In this document: in pieces, positions 18,128 through 27,499 of the stretch
Numbering within the stretch: the stretch's first letter is position 1
How the letters are laid out: each line of letters opens with the position of its first letter
NCBI RefSeq assembly: GCF_011007365.1
Contig: NZ_WFKM01000009.1
Coordinates: 1-64,000 of the forward strand
Length of the DNA: 64,000 nt
Reading direction: 5' to 3'
Origin: Sphingobacterium sp. xlx-96
GTDB taxonomy: Bacteria; Bacteroidota; Bacteroidia; Sphingobacteriales; Sphingobacteriaceae
The notes under the pieces: model-generated
What the model saw: the letters and a program-made list of their open reading frames with translations, nothing else
Told to the model about the DNA's origin: nothing
The model's database searches: none
Made by a program: the position numbers and the translations under genes

Positions 18128-20551
18128 CTAGAATTCAAATATAAATCCTATGGATGGTACAGCAGTTGTGTTGCGGTCATTTAAAATTAAAGGAACCGCA
18201 TTGGCACCATCACTTGAGACAGGCTTGCCATCCGTTGTTAAAAAATTACTGTTGTCGGCGTTGCGTTCGAAGGTATACTTGGGCAATGAAGGCGTTTTAA
18301 ACAACAGCGCATTCTGTAGATCGGCAAACACGATAAGGCTTGTTTGTCTGAAATTAAACTTTTTGTCCACCCGTATATCAAGCTGTTGAAAGACAGATAA
18401 TCTTTCGCTATTGAGTTGTGTATAATCCAATACTCCGCGACCCAACGTCAAATATTGGGCTCTGGAAGCCGCCGGATCGAAAGGGGTATAAGGTTGGCCG
18501 CCCGCAGCCCTATATTTTATGCCAACATCCAGGTTTTTCTTAAACTTATACCCGAGGGTAGCCGAGATCGTATAGCCATAGTCCCAGGTCGAAGGCTTAA
18601 ACACGCCATCGCTACCTGAAAAGACAGATTTAAACAGGGTAGCACTCGCAATGTAAAATAAATTGCGGATCAACTTCTGCTGTACGTATGCTTCGGCACC
18701 GTAGACTTTGCCCTCGCCTTGGGAAGTATAGGAGTCGTTGCCTACAGCCGAGAAATCAGTGCCTACATTAGCCAACGAGATACCATCGGTGCGGGACACG
18801 GGATAATTATTATATCTTTTGTAAAAGGCCTCGACAGTAAATCTAAAATCATTGCGGGGTACAAATTGTGTACCCAAGGTATAATGGACCGAATTGATGT
18901 ACTTTAAGTCTTTATTAACCAGTTGCTCATTTATGTCTCTATAGCCCAGTGCCGTATAGATAGGCAACTTATAATAGCTTCCTATCGAACCGGATATATT
19001 CCATTCTGGACTAAGGACATACGACATGGACACCCGGGGCGAGAGAGATTTAAGCGGATTCCTACCACCAGACGTAAAAGTATTCATATCCGTGCGTGCA
19101 CCCGCTGATAGCAGTACGCGCTCCTCCCAAAGGTATTTGCTCAAATGTATATATCCGCCCAGTTTAAAAAAATCAATAGCCGAACGCGTATTCACAGTTA
19201 CCGCTGGGCTGCTCACCTTCCCTTGTCCATCGGAGGTTTCGGCTTTTACCGTATTAAACAGATCGACATCATATTTCGAATATTGTGCTCCCAGGCCATA
19301 ACTCCACTTCCAGCCATCGTTGTATTTATTGACATCCAGACGCAATTTATTTTCACTCTCATGGCTCTGCAAGCTAAATAATTTATTGCCCTCGGGTACG
19401 GCATTATTGGCATACCGGTCAGCGCCATTAAAGGACATGTTGCGACTCAAGGCAAGCGTATAATATCCTTGATCTACCAAGCGCTTGAATGATGCCCCCA
19501 TCGTGTAGTTCCATTGTTTGATCAAAGGGTTAGACCTTAAAATATATTCTTTATTTACATCCACAGATTTAGGCGGCTCTAATTTAAAATTATCGATAGC
19601 CCCCAGACCGATCAGGGTCAACTCCGATTTGCTGTCGATCTTATGGTTTACTTTATATTGAAAATCCCAATAATCCGGACGTATGGGGAGATCTAAAAGT
19701 TTGAACAAAAATTGCAGATAAGATCGTCGTGCAGAGGCCAAGAAGGTCGTCTTTGGCCCCAAGGGCCCTTCAAAAGTGGTCGCAAATTCACTTCCGGATA
19801 AGCGTACATTCCCGGCGAGTCTATCCGGGTTGCCATTGCGCTGCTTGATGACAAAAGTGGAGGCCAGCGCATTATCGTATTTACTGTCAAATGCCGACGA
19901 AGAAAGCTGAACATCGTCTATAAACGAAACATTCAAAATACCTGTAGCTCCGCCACTGGCGCCCTGCGTCTGAAAATGGTTCAGTACAGGTATCTCTATA
20001 CCGTCAAGATAATACACATTTTCTCCAGGGCCACCTCCGCGTACAATAATGTCATTACGATTGGCGCTGGTACCACCGGACACGCCAGGGAGTACCTGGA
20101 TCACTTTAGAAACATCGAAATTGCCCCCGGGGTTAGCGCGGATTTCTTCAGAAGTTAATTTCTGTGTCGACAGTAGTGTGATCCGGTCTGTAGCACGTAC
20201 CGTAGGTCTTATTTTGACAGCAACCTCTTCCAGGAGCTGCGACGAGGGGCTGAGTTCAATAGTTAAAAATTGTGGATTACCCGCATTCACATTGATATTG
20301 TAACTATGAAAGGGCACAAATCCTAAAGCAGTACATTCGATATTATATTTACCCGTAGGCACCACGATACTGAATGTACCTTGTGGGGTAGGTTGGGCGA
20401 GAAGAGTATCCAGTCCTATAATCCTAATTGTCGCAGAAGATACCGGCTGCTGGCTCTGGATATCTAGCAGCTTTCCGCTTATTAACCCGGTCGTCTGGGC
20501 AGTTAAGCGAAGCGTTAATAAGGTCAGAATTGATAGTAATCCTATTTTCAT
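18128..20551 (-). CDS. stand-alone TonB-dependent outer-membrane receptor with carboxypeptidase-like domain
   Basis: The protein has 807 residues with a signal peptide 'MKIGLLSILTLLTLRLTAQ'. The N-terminal carboxypeptidase-regulatory-like domain (about 22-110, 'GLISGKLLDIQSQQPVSSATI') precedes a plug with 'VSKVIQVLPGVSGG', 'NDIIVRGGGPGENVYYLDGIE' and 'NVSFIDDVQLSS'. A barrel ending 'PSIGFIFEF' follows. It is shorter than SusC and has no SusD neighbour, so it more likely imports a siderophore, cofactor or peptide than a glycan. It is divergent from the fasciclin gene across a 257-bp AT-rich promoter region. Confidence 0.88.
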   Translation of the reverse strand: MKIGLLSILTLLTLRLTAQTTGLISGKLLDIQSQQPVSSATIRIIGLDTLLAQPTPQGTFSIVVPTGKYNIECTALGFVPFHSYNINVNAGNPQFLTIELSPSSQLLEEVAVKIRPTVRATDRITLLSTQKLTSEEIRANPGGNFDVSKVIQVLPGVSGGTSANRNDIIVRGGGPGENVYYLDGIEIPVLNHFQTQGASGGATGILNVSFIDDVQLSSSAFDSKYDNALASTFVIKQRNGNPDRLAGNVRLSGSEFATTFEGPLGPKTTFLASARRSYLQFLFKLLDLPIRPDYWDFQYKVNHKIDSKSELTLIGLGAIDNFKLEPPKSVDVNKEYILRSNPLIKQWNYTMGASFKRLVDQGYYTLALSRNMSFNGADRYANNAVPEGNKLFSLQSHESENKLRLDVNKYNDGWKWSYGLGAQYSKYDVDLFNTVKAETSDGQGKVSSPAVTVNTRSAIDFFKLGGYIHLSKYLWEERVLLSAGARTDMNTFTSGGRNPLKSLSPRVSMSYVLSPEWNISGSIGSYYKLPIYTALGYRDINEQLVNKDLKYINSVHYTLGTQFVPRNDFRFTVEAFYKRYNNYPVSRTDGISLANVGTDFSAVGNDSYTSQGEGKVYGAEAYVQQKLIRNLFYIASATLFKSVFSGSDGVFKPSTWDYGYTISATLGYKFKKNLDVGIKYRAAGGQPYTPFDPAASRAQYLTLGRGVLDYTQLNSERLSVFQQLDIRVDKKFNFRQTSLIVFADLQNALLFKTPSLPKYTFERNADNSNFLTTDGKPVSSDGANAVPLILNDRNTTAVPSIGFIFEF

Positions 20552-20808
20552 GGGACAAAGCTAATTAAAGTGTAAAATTAAACTATTTTACGGATCAAAA
20601 TCCTAAATATCTCAAAAAAAAGAAGCTACACAGATGCCTATAAGTTGATTTTTTAAAATAAGCACCTGTTTAACAGTTGTTTATATTTGTTTGGTATAAT
20701 AATATTCTAAAATTAAAACATTTAGTAGGTTTTGCTGTTTAAAAAACATTATTATTGTATAATATTACACCAAATGATTTAAAAAAACACTAATTAAACG
20801 CAAAAAGT

Positions 20809-21753
20809 ATGAAAACATTCAATTTATTTAAAAGCGGTCTGCTGGCAGTTTGTGCACTTATGATGGTCTCTTGTTCAGATAAAGAGGACAGCCCAAATCC
20901 ACAGGAAGAGAAAACCATTACCGCCATAGTGAGTAGTGACAATAACTTCTCGATACTTAAAGCAGCGGTCGTTCGTGCAGGATTAGCCGCTACGTTAGAT
21001 GGTACAGGGCCTTTTACCGTATTCGCACCAACAAATGCCGCCTTTCAAAAAGCTGGTTTCAGCAACGAAGCTAGCATCGCTACAGTCCCTGTAGAGACAC
21101 TCAAGTCCATACTTCTATACCATACCGTCGCAACCAAGGCTACAGCTGGATCGCTACCTACGGCATCCAACACCGCCGTAAAGACTGTCCAAGGGGCTGA
21201 TATCTACGTGACCAAAAGTGCTGCCGGTGTCTATGTAAACGGGGCTATGGTGACAAAAGCTGATGTCACTGCCAAAAATGGCGTGATCCATGTTATTGAC
21301 AATGTGTTGATGCCACCTACAGGCAACATCGTGCAGGTACTCTCCGGTAAGCCAGACTACAGCTTCCTTGTTGCTGCCGTGGTGCGTGCGAGTCAAGGAG
21401 CGGTCAATGTAAAAGCAGTATTAGAAGCGAACGGCCCTCTGACCGTATTTGCGCCCACGAATCAAGCTTTCATACAGGCGGGATTTGCATCGGTACAAGC
21501 CGTACAAGCTGCCGATCCGGCAACACTGACCAGCATTCTTACAGGTCACGTCGTCGAGGGTAGGATATTTTCGAATGCTGTACAGAATAACCTGAGCGTG
21601 AAAACCCTAGCGCAGAATAATATCGTATTCGGGGTAGGCAGTAGCGTGACGGTAAAAGGAAACGGAAATACCACCGCTGCAACGGTTACGTCCGTAAACT
21701 TAACAACAACCAATGGTGTGATTCATACAATTGATAAAGTATTACTACCGTAA
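20809..21753 (+). CDS. fasciclin (FAS1) repeat lipoprotein
   Basis: The protein has 314 residues with a lipoprotein signal (lipobox 'MMVSC'). Two FAS1 domains are visible, about 40-170 and 175-313. Each has the H1 block ('GPFTVFAPTNAAFQKAGF' and 'GPLTVFAPTNQAFIQAGF') and the H2-like end ('NGVIHVIDNVLMPP' and 'NGVIHTIDKVLLP'). FAS1 domains mediate adhesion to cells or matrix. No operon partner is evident and a hairpin follows directly. Confidence 0.93.
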   Translation: MKTFNLFKSGLLAVCALMMVSCSDKEDSPNPQEEKTITAIVSSDNNFSILKAAVVRAGLAATLDGTGPFTVFAPTNAAFQKAGFSNEASIATVPVETLKSILLYHTVATKATAGSLPTASNTAVKTVQGADIYVTKSAAGVYVNGAMVTKADVTAKNGVIHVIDNVLMPPTGNIVQVLSGKPDYSFLVAAVVRASQGAVNVKAVLEANGPLTVFAPTNQAFIQAGFASVQAVQAADPATLTSILTGHVVEGRIFSNAVQNNLSVKTLAQNNIVFGVGSSVTVKGNGNTTAATVTSVNLTTTNGVIHTIDKVLLP

Positions 21754-21764
21754 GGAGACTTACA

Positions 21765-21802
21765 CCTTAAAAGCCTTTGGTGCATACTAAGGGCTTTTAA
21801 GG
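21765..21802 (+). terminator. bidirectional hairpin terminator between fasciclin and marR genes
   Basis: An 11-bp stem (21765-21775 with 21792-21802) is followed by TTTTC on the plus strand. It lies between two converging genes. Confidence 0.7.
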
Positions 21803-21835
21803 TTTTCAAAAGGCTGTTATAGAGGTTTTGTAGTG

Positions 21836-22498
21836 TTAAAGATATTCGTCAGCTACCGTGTCCAATAGGTCGGATGGCGGGATATTTTTTAAATAAATAG
21901 GCTTGTGAAAATCTTCCAGCTTAGTAAGAAGAGCAATCAGTTGATTCTTTTCCAATTCGGTAAGCTTGCCCGGTACTATACGCGTAGCCATCCGTATTTT
22001 GTCCATGTGCGCATCCAAAATCTCGACTCCTTTTGGTGTTAAAGATACCACCTTGCTTCTCTTATCCTGATCAGAATCTATCTGGCATACCCATCCCTGC
22101 TTTAACAGTCTGTCGATAACCTTGATGCCTGCAGGTTTTTCCTGAACATTTCGTTTTATCAGATCCATTTTGGTCATAGGGCCAAAGGCCCGCAGTACGA
22201 TAAGAAATATAAATTCCTCTTGTGTCGAAAAGTCGGAGCCATAGATGGCTGCCTTGGAATAGTTCTTCGCATACTTATTCATATGCACGAGCAAGGTACT
22301 GATCGCACTATCCGCAGTCCTACCTGTGCCTTTACCGTCCCACTCGGCGATAGGATCCTCTTCCGTAGAAAGTGACTTTTGATCTACGATCCATCTTTTT
22401 AAACCTACAAGGGTCTTCGGGTATGAACCCTGCTCATGCGCCGCACCTTCGAAATCTTCTAAAAGGCCGATTGTTTCTTTTAACAGGCTGTAATCCAT
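21836..22498 (-). CDS. MarR-family winged-helix transcriptional regulator
   Basis: The protein has 220 residues, somewhat longer than a typical MarR because of about 60 extra N-terminal residues. The winged helix is at about 90-165: 'STQEEFIFLIVLRAFGPMTKMDLIKRN', the recognition part 'EKPAGIKVIDRLLKQGWV', then the wing 'DSDQDKRSKVVSLTPKGVEIL' with the conserved D-x-D-x-R. Such dimers repress genes until a small molecule binds. Its target is not evident; it diverges from the rfb operon across 333 bp. Confidence 0.88.
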   Translation of the reverse strand: MDYSLLKETIGLLEDFEGAAHEQGSYPKTLVGLKRWIVDQKSLSTEEDPIAEWDGKGTGRTADSAISTLLVHMNKYAKNYSKAAIYGSDFSTQEEFIFLIVLRAFGPMTKMDLIKRNVQEKPAGIKVIDRLLKQGWVCQIDSDQDKRSKVVSLTPKGVEILDAHMDKIRMATRIVPGKLTELEKNQLIALLTKLEDFHKPIYLKNIPPSDLLDTVADEYL

Positions 22499-22831
22499 TT
22501 AAAAAAGCAGTTGAATTTAGTGTAAAAATACACATTTTTTACCAAACAACACACTTCTGTCCGAAAATCGTTGCTGATGGCGGTCAAAGGGGAAGTTAGC
22601 GATGTTAATAGTTGTGATAGGCTTTTCAAACAGGTAGCCTAAAACAGGGGTGAGTAGCAGACGGTGGCAATCTGCCGAAGTGATCAAAAAGGAAAAGCCC
22701 ACATTTATGTTTATTCATTTTGATCAACCCGATGGTAAAGGGCGCAAACATGGACACGACAGCCCTCCTCACCCGTCACTCATCCCTCATCATTTTTTTA
22801 CTTTACCCTCGAATATTCTTACTTTCGTAAA
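22499..22831. other. intergenic region upstream of rfbB, no gene seen
   Basis: This 333-bp gap between divergent genes should hold the promoters of the marR gene and the rhamnose operon. No convincing open frame or RNA structure was seen. A TACTTTCG element (about 22820) close to the rfbB start might be a -7 box, which would imply a very short leader. Confidence 0.4.
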
Positions 22832-23884
22832 ATGAAGAGGACGGTAATAATCACAGGTGGTGCAGGCTTTATAGGCTCCCATGTCGTGCGAGAGTTCGTA
22901 ACTAAATATCCATCGTATCATATCATCAATCTGGATGCATTGACCTATGCGGGCAATCTGGAGAACCTGAAGGATATAGAGGACAAGCCCAACTATACCT
23001 TTGTAAAGGCAGATATTACGGATGCGAAACATATTTTAGAGGTATTTCAAGAATATCAGCCCGATGGCGTAATCCACCTGGCAGCCGAATCGCATGTGGA
23101 CCGTTCGATATCGGACCCTTTGGCATTCGTGATGACCAATGTGATCGGAACCGTCAACCTGTTGAATGCAGCTCGCGAAATCTGGAAAGACGATTTTGAA
23201 GGCAAGCGTTTCCACCATGTCTCTACCGATGAGGTATACGGTACACTGGGTGAGACGGGGTTGTTCACCGAAGAAACGGCCTACGACCCGCATTCGCCGT
23301 ACTCGGCGTCAAAAGCTTCTTCCGATCATTTTGTCCGGGCTTACCACGACACCTACGGTTTGCCGGTGGTATTGACCAACTGTTCGAATAACTATGGGCC
23401 GAACCACTTTCCTGAGAAATTAATCCCATTGTGTATCCACAATATCTTAAACAACAAACCATTGCCTATCTACGGTGACGGCAAGTTTACCCGCGATTGG
23501 TTGTTCGTGATCGACCACGCAAAAGCCATTGATCTGGTATTCCACCAAGGCAAAACAGGTGACGCCTACAATGTCGGGGGCTTCAACGAATGGCAAAATA
23601 TTGATCTGGTGAAAGAATTGTGTAAGCAGATGGATGAGAAGTTGGGAAGACCGGCAGGCACAGCCGCACAGCTGATCACCTTTGTAAAAGACAGACCAGG
23701 ACACGACTTACGCTACGCCATCGACGCGACAAAGATCAATCAGGAACTTGGTTATCAACCATCGGTCACCTTCGAACAAGGATTATCCATTACGATAGAT
23801 TGGTTTTTATCGAATCAAGAATGGCTAGACAACGTAACCTCAGGGGAATATCAAAAGTATTATAACGAGCAGTATAACAGGTAG
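22832..23884 (+). CDS. rfbB: dTDP-glucose 4,6-dehydratase
   Basis: The protein has 350 residues, normal for RmlB. The Rossmann motif 'TGGAGFIGSHVVREF' is at the N-terminus and 'HLAAESHVDRSI' is diagnostic. 'HHVSTDEVYGTLGE' gives the catalytic Thr-Asp-Glu, 'YSASKASSDH' the Tyr and Lys, and 'RDWLFVIDHAKAI' the substrate side. It converts dTDP-glucose to dTDP-4-keto-6-deoxyglucose, step 2 of dTDP-L-rhamnose synthesis, in the cytoplasm. It heads the rfbB-C-D-A series. Confidence 0.97.
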   Translation: MKRTVIITGGAGFIGSHVVREFVTKYPSYHIINLDALTYAGNLENLKDIEDKPNYTFVKADITDAKHILEVFQEYQPDGVIHLAAESHVDRSISDPLAFVMTNVIGTVNLLNAAREIWKDDFEGKRFHHVSTDEVYGTLGETGLFTEETAYDPHSPYSASKASSDHFVRAYHDTYGLPVVLTNCSNNYGPNHFPEKLIPLCIHNILNNKPLPIYGDGKFTRDWLFVIDHAKAIDLVFHQGKTGDAYNVGGFNEWQNIDLVKELCKQMDEKLGRPAGTAAQLITFVKDRPGHDLRYAIDATKINQELGYQPSVTFEQGLSITIDWFLSNQEWLDNVTSGEYQKYYNEQYNR

Positions 23885-23910
23885 GTGACAAAGTTATAAA
23901 GTTACAAGGA

Positions 23911-24276
23911 ATGAAATCGCATGAAGATTTAAAGGTTTGGCAAGAATCTATGACCCTAGTTGAAAAGGTCTATGCATTGACGGCATCTTTTCCAAAGGAA
24001 GAGGTTTATGGATTGACTGGTCAAATTCGAAGATCAGCAGTTTCGGTTCCTTCGAATATAGCAGAAGGTGCTGGCAGGCAGAGCAAAGCCGAATGGATAC
24101 GATTTCTTTTTATTGCACAGGGTTCTTGATCCGAGTTGGATACTCAACTCAAAATTGCACAACGTTTAAATTATATTGCTGAAGCCAAGGATGTTTTTTC
24201 TAGTATATTTTTTATAAGGAATATGTTGACAAAACTAATCAACAGTATGAAGCTTTAACATTTGTCACAATGTAAC
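23911..24276 (+). pseudogene. four-helix-bundle (S23/IVP-type) gene with nonsense stop
   Basis: The frame starts 'MKSHEDLKVWQESMTLVEKV', 'FPKEEVYGLTGQIRRSAVSV', then 'PSNIAEGAGRQSKAEWIRFL', the standard four-helix-bundle pattern. A TGA at 24127-24129 replaces the usual Leu in the conserved 'GSLxELxTQL', and 'SELDTQLKIAQRLNY' continues in frame to a stop at 24276. The intact family is about 120 residues; the protein here would stop at 72. These genes are common passengers in exopolysaccharide loci and their function is unknown. Confidence 0.8.
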
Positions 24277-24293
24277 CATATCACTTTATCTAG

Positions 24294-24329
24294 AACAACA
24301 ACAACAACAACAACAACAACAATAACAAC
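24294..24329 (+). repeat. (AAC)n trinucleotide tract in the rfbC leader
   Basis: Nine perfect AAC units (24294-24320) are followed by AAT-AAC-AAC, ending 2 bp before the rfbC start codon. Slippage here would change the spacing between promoter or ribosome-binding region and the start codon, not the reading frame. Confidence 0.9.
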
Positions 24330-24331
24330 AA

Positions 24332-24898
24332 ATGAAAATCACAGAAACCAGTCTAAGAGGCTGTTATATATTAGAGCCTGCAAAATTCGGGGATAGCCGA
24401 GGGTATTTTATGGAAGGCTTTAATGAAAGAGCTTTCAATGAGGTGACTGGTACGAACACACATTTCGTGCAGGACAACCAATCTTTTTCTACGAAAGGCG
24501 TGCTTCGTGGATTACATGGGCAGTCGGGCGAGCATGCGCAAGCCAAGCTCGTTCGTGTGTTGGATGGCGAAGTGTTGGATGTGGCGGTAGATGCTAGGCC
24601 AGATTCGCCGACTTTCGGTCAATACGAAGCTGTTAGGTTATCAGCAGAAAACAACCTGCAATTGTTCGTTCCACGTGGCTTCCTGCATGGATTCGTCGTG
24701 TTGAGCGAAACAGCGACGTTCTTTTACAAATGTGATAATTACTATAATAAAGAATCCGAATGTGGCGTGTATCCACTAGATGCAGATCTGGCAGTAGACT
24801 GGGAGATTCCGGTAGCGGAGATGCTGTTGTCGGATAAAGACAAAGAAGCACAATCATTTGCCGAGTTTAAAAAAGAGTTACGAGTGACAGAGTTATAA
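24332..24898 (+). CDS. rfbC: dTDP-4-dehydrorhamnose 3,5-epimerase
   Basis: The protein has 188 residues, the usual RmlC size, and forms a cupin. 'EPAKFGDSRGYFMEGFN', 'FVQDNQSFSTKGVLRGLHGQ' (catalytic His in RGLH), 'AKLVRVLDGEVLDVAVDARPDSPTFG' and 'FVPRGFLHGFVVLSETATFFYKCDNYY' cover the conserved motifs. It epimerises C3 and C5 of dTDP-4-keto-6-deoxyglucose. The start lies immediately after the AAC tract. Confidence 0.97.
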   Translation: MKITETSLRGCYILEPAKFGDSRGYFMEGFNERAFNEVTGTNTHFVQDNQSFSTKGVLRGLHGQSGEHAQAKLVRVLDGEVLDVAVDARPDSPTFGQYEAVRLSAENNLQLFVPRGFLHGFVVLSETATFFYKCDNYYNKESECGVYPLDADLAVDWEIPVAEMLLSDKDKEAQSFAEFKKELRVTEL

Positions 24899-24917
24899 AG
24901 TGACACAGTTATAAGTT
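24884..24917 (+). repeat. short GTGACAxAGTTATAA repeats
   Basis: GTGACA(G/C)AGTTATAA occurs twice in a row at the rfbC 3' end (about 24884 and 24899). A third copy, GTGACAAAGTTATAA, lies just after rfbB (about 23885). They bracket the four-helix-bundle pseudogene and rfbC, so they may mark past insertion or duplication points. Confidence 0.5.
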
Positions 24918-25089
24918 ACAGAGTGAGATAAAAGCTCCGGCTGTGCAAATTAAAAATGTCGCCTATATTTTTGAAAATAGCAGCAGTTTCACTATCCATA
25001 CATTCAAAAATATCAAGCGACGAGGTTTGACCACTTTGCCGATACAAAGTGGGATGCCTGCCCGGCATAGAGGACAAAGATAAATTGAT

Positions 25090-25944
25090 ATGAAGATATT
25101 AATAACCGGCTCTAACGGCCAACTCGGTTCAGAATTAAGAGATATACTTGAAAACGATTCAAGATACGAAACCTATTTCTTGGACCGCAAGCAACTCCCT
25201 TTGGATCATCCAATGATCATACAGGACATTTTAGGTATGTATCAGCCCGACTTGATTGTCCATGCCGCAGCCTACACCGCTGTAGATAAAGCAGAATCCG
25301 AGCCTGTACTTGCAGATGCGGTTAATCATTTGGCTTCCGAGGAGATTGCACAGTACTGTAGACTACATGGAGCCAAGCTTATTGCGCTATCTACGGATTA
25401 TGTATTTGATGGCAATTCGGACGTAGCTTTGACCGAAGACACCCCCGTAGATCCCGTAAATACCTATGGGCTTACGAAATTAAAAGGTGAGCAAGCAATT
25501 TTAAAATGGCATCCAGAATCTATCGTAATTCGTACTTCGTGGGTATATTCGGCCTATGGCAACAATTTCGTGAAGACCATGATCCGCCTTATGACCGAGC
25601 GAGATGAGATCTCGGTTATTAATGATCAGATCGGTTCGCCCACCTATGCCAAAGATTTAGCGCTGGCCATAGTAGATATTATCGAAGGCGAAGACTGGGT
25701 TGGGGGGCTATACCACTATTCCAATGAAGGCGAGATATCTTGGTATGACTTCGCTACGGCCATCAAAGAAATAAAAGGACTAGATTGCAAAATCAATCCG
25801 ATCCCTACGACACAGTATCCGACACCCGCAAAGCGTCCAAAGTACTCGCTGCTCGATAAGTCAAAGATAAAGCGTACTTTTAAGGTAGAAGTACCGAACT
25901 GGAGGGAAAGCTTGCAAAAGATGCTGATGGCTGGTGGCGGATAG
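25090..25944 (+). CDS. rfbD: dTDP-4-dehydrorhamnose reductase
   Basis: The protein has 284 residues. 'ILITGSNGQLGSELRDIL' is the NAD(P)H-binding loop, 'PDLIVHAAAYTAVDKAES' the conserved RmlD block, and 'LSTDYVFDG' with 'NTYGLTKLKGEQAI' give Thr, Tyr and Lys of the SDR triad. It reduces the keto sugar to dTDP-L-rhamnose. It is separated from rfbC by 191 bp with no gene seen and is followed by a second decayed four-helix-bundle gene. Confidence 0.97.
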   Translation: MKILITGSNGQLGSELRDILENDSRYETYFLDRKQLPLDHPMIIQDILGMYQPDLIVHAAAYTAVDKAESEPVLADAVNHLASEEIAQYCRLHGAKLIALSTDYVFDGNSDVALTEDTPVDPVNTYGLTKLKGEQAILKWHPESIVIRTSWVYSAYGNNFVKTMIRLMTERDEISVINDQIGSPTYAKDLALAIVDIIEGEDWVGGLYHYSNEGEISWYDFATAIKEIKGLDCKINPIPTTQYPTPAKRPKYSLLDKSKIKRTFKVEVPNWRESLQKMLMAGGG

Positions 25945-25975
25945 CAGATGGCAGATAGCTGATAGCTGATGGCAG

Positions 25976-26350
25976 ATGGCTAAAAATAGGAGAGATTTTA
26001 AGAAATACGATATATGGATTCTGAGTCATGCTTTGACACTGAGGGTGTATAAAGAGACTTTACAATTGCCAAATTCAGAAAAGTAGGGGTTAATTTCTCA
26101 AATCCAGCGCGCAGCCTATTCGATACCTTCTAATATTGTTGAAGGCTGTGGGAGAGACTCGGAGAAGGAATTTAATAGATTTTTGCAAATGAGCTAGGGT
26201 TCAGCAAACGAACTGGAATATTTTTTAATTTTGTGTGCAGACCTAGGCTTTATGGATAAAGATATAAGCCAAAGTTTGCAAGAAGAAATTAAAGTAATAA
26301 AGCGTCAAATAATTAATTTAAGTAAAAAACTAAAAGCAACTAGTCAATAG
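25976..26350 (+). pseudogene. second four-helix-bundle (S23/IVP-type) gene with two stops
   Basis: The frame from ATG 25976 reads 'MAKNRRDFKKYDIWILSHAL'. A TAG at 26084 stands where Tyr is expected in 'EKYGL', followed by '[20 protein letters not shown]' and '[11 protein letters not shown]'. A TAG at 26195 comes next, then 'GSANELEYFLILCADLGFM' to a stop at 26350. The two nonsense codons leave the remaining frame intact, so decay is recent. It is a different paralogue from the one at 23911. Confidence 0.8.
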
Positions 26351-26388
26351 CCATAAGCTATAGGCCATTTGCCCTAAGCTCAGAACGA

Positions 26389-27252
26389 ATGAAAGGAATA
26401 ATACTCGCCGGGGGCTCTGGCACAAGGCTGCACCCCTTGACACTTGCCGTTTCCAAGCAATTGATGCCGGTATACGACAAACCGATGATTTATTACCCCT
26501 TGTCTACGCTGATGTTGGCAGGGATCAATGAGATATTGATTATTTCTACACCACAAGACTTACCCAATTTTGAAAAGCTATTGGGTGATGGTTCACAGCT
26601 GGGCTGTAAGTTCGTGTATAAAGAGCAGCCAAGCCCAGATGGACTGGCGCAGGCTTTCGTCCTGGGCGAGGAGTTTATCGGAGACGATAAGGTAGCTTTG
26701 ATCTTAGGCGATAATATATTCTACGGGTCAGGTATGTCCAAGTTGTTACAATCTTCGGCAGACCCCGAGGGAGGTGTGGTGTTTGCTTATCCGGTAAACG
26801 ATCCCGAGCGCTATGGTGTGGTTGAATTTAATGACGAAAACAAAGTTGTTTCTATTGAGGAAAAGCCCGCACGGCCCAAATCAAACTATGCCGTTCCCGG
26901 ATTATACTTCTACGATAATGATGTGATAGAGATTGCAAAGGGCATAAAGCCTTCCCACCGCGGAGAGCTGGAAATTACGGACGTCAATAGAGAATACCTC
27001 AAGAGAGGCAAGCTCAAGGTAGGTGTATTTGATCGTGGTACAGCATGGCTGGATACAGGGACCATTCAGTCCCTGATGCAGGCCGGGCAGTTCGTTCAGG
27101 TGATCGAAGAACGGCAAGGCATGAAAATCGGATGTATTGAAGAAGTCGCTTATCGGATGGGGTATATTGATCGGGACCAATTGTCCAAAATCGCCGAGCC
27201 TCTAAAGAAATCAGGATACGGCGAATATTTAATACAGCTCGTAAAAAAGTAA
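26389..27252 (+). CDS. rfbA: glucose-1-phosphate thymidylyltransferase
   Basis: The protein has 287 residues. '[16 protein letters not shown]' is the nucleotide-binding signature with the catalytic Arg. '[16 protein letters not shown]', '[10 protein letters not shown]' (metal-binding Asp), '[24 protein letters not shown]' and '[17 protein letters not shown]' are all RmlA blocks. It makes dTDP-glucose from dTTP and glucose-1-phosphate, the first and feedback-regulated step. It is the last gene of the rhamnose set. Confidence 0.97.
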   Translation: MKGIILAGGSGTRLHPLTLAVSKQLMPVYDKPMIYYPLSTLMLAGINEILIISTPQDLPNFEKLLGDGSQLGCKFVYKEQPSPDGLAQAFVLGEEFIGDDKVALILGDNIFYGSGMSKLLQSSADPEGGVVFAYPVNDPERYGVVEFNDENKVVSIEEKPARPKSNYAVPGLYFYDNDVIEIAKGIKPSHRGELEITDVNREYLKRGKLKVGVFDRGTAWLDTGTIQSLMQAGQFVQVIEERQGMKIGCIEEVAYRMGYIDRDQLSKIAEPLKKSGYGEYLIQLVKK

Positions 27253-27499
27253 GTCCACTATGAGGAGCCATATGTTTTAGGTCAAATAGCGCAAGAGAAA
27301 TTCAAGGAAGGCGTCCGCGTTATACCTTTCGAAGTGCGCAATGGTCCCGCTATCGATATTAGTGGTCTTAAAGAAGGGGCGGTGGTTGATGGGCAAGTTC
27401 CGATTATGATCAATGCATATGGCAAAGGCGATCAGATAGACTTCTTGATCGAAGGCAGTGAGACACCCCAAGGGATTCCTTGGTGGGTATGGATACTCA
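27253..27499 (+). pseudogene. internal fragment of an unrecognised gene
   Basis: An open plus-strand stretch begins right after the rfbA stop. It reads 'YEEPYVLGQIAQEKFKEGVR', 'VRNGPAIDISGLKEGAVVDG', then 'DFLIEGSETPQGIPWWVWI', ending in a hydrophobic segment. Beyond about 27500 the same DNA fits the minus-strand fragment better, so the plus frame is probably cut there. No start codon remains at its head. Family not recognised. Confidence 0.35.

Noticed and set aside
18150..20303. Several 60-90 residue plus-strand frames
   Set aside because: They are shadows of the minus-strand TonB receptor gene.
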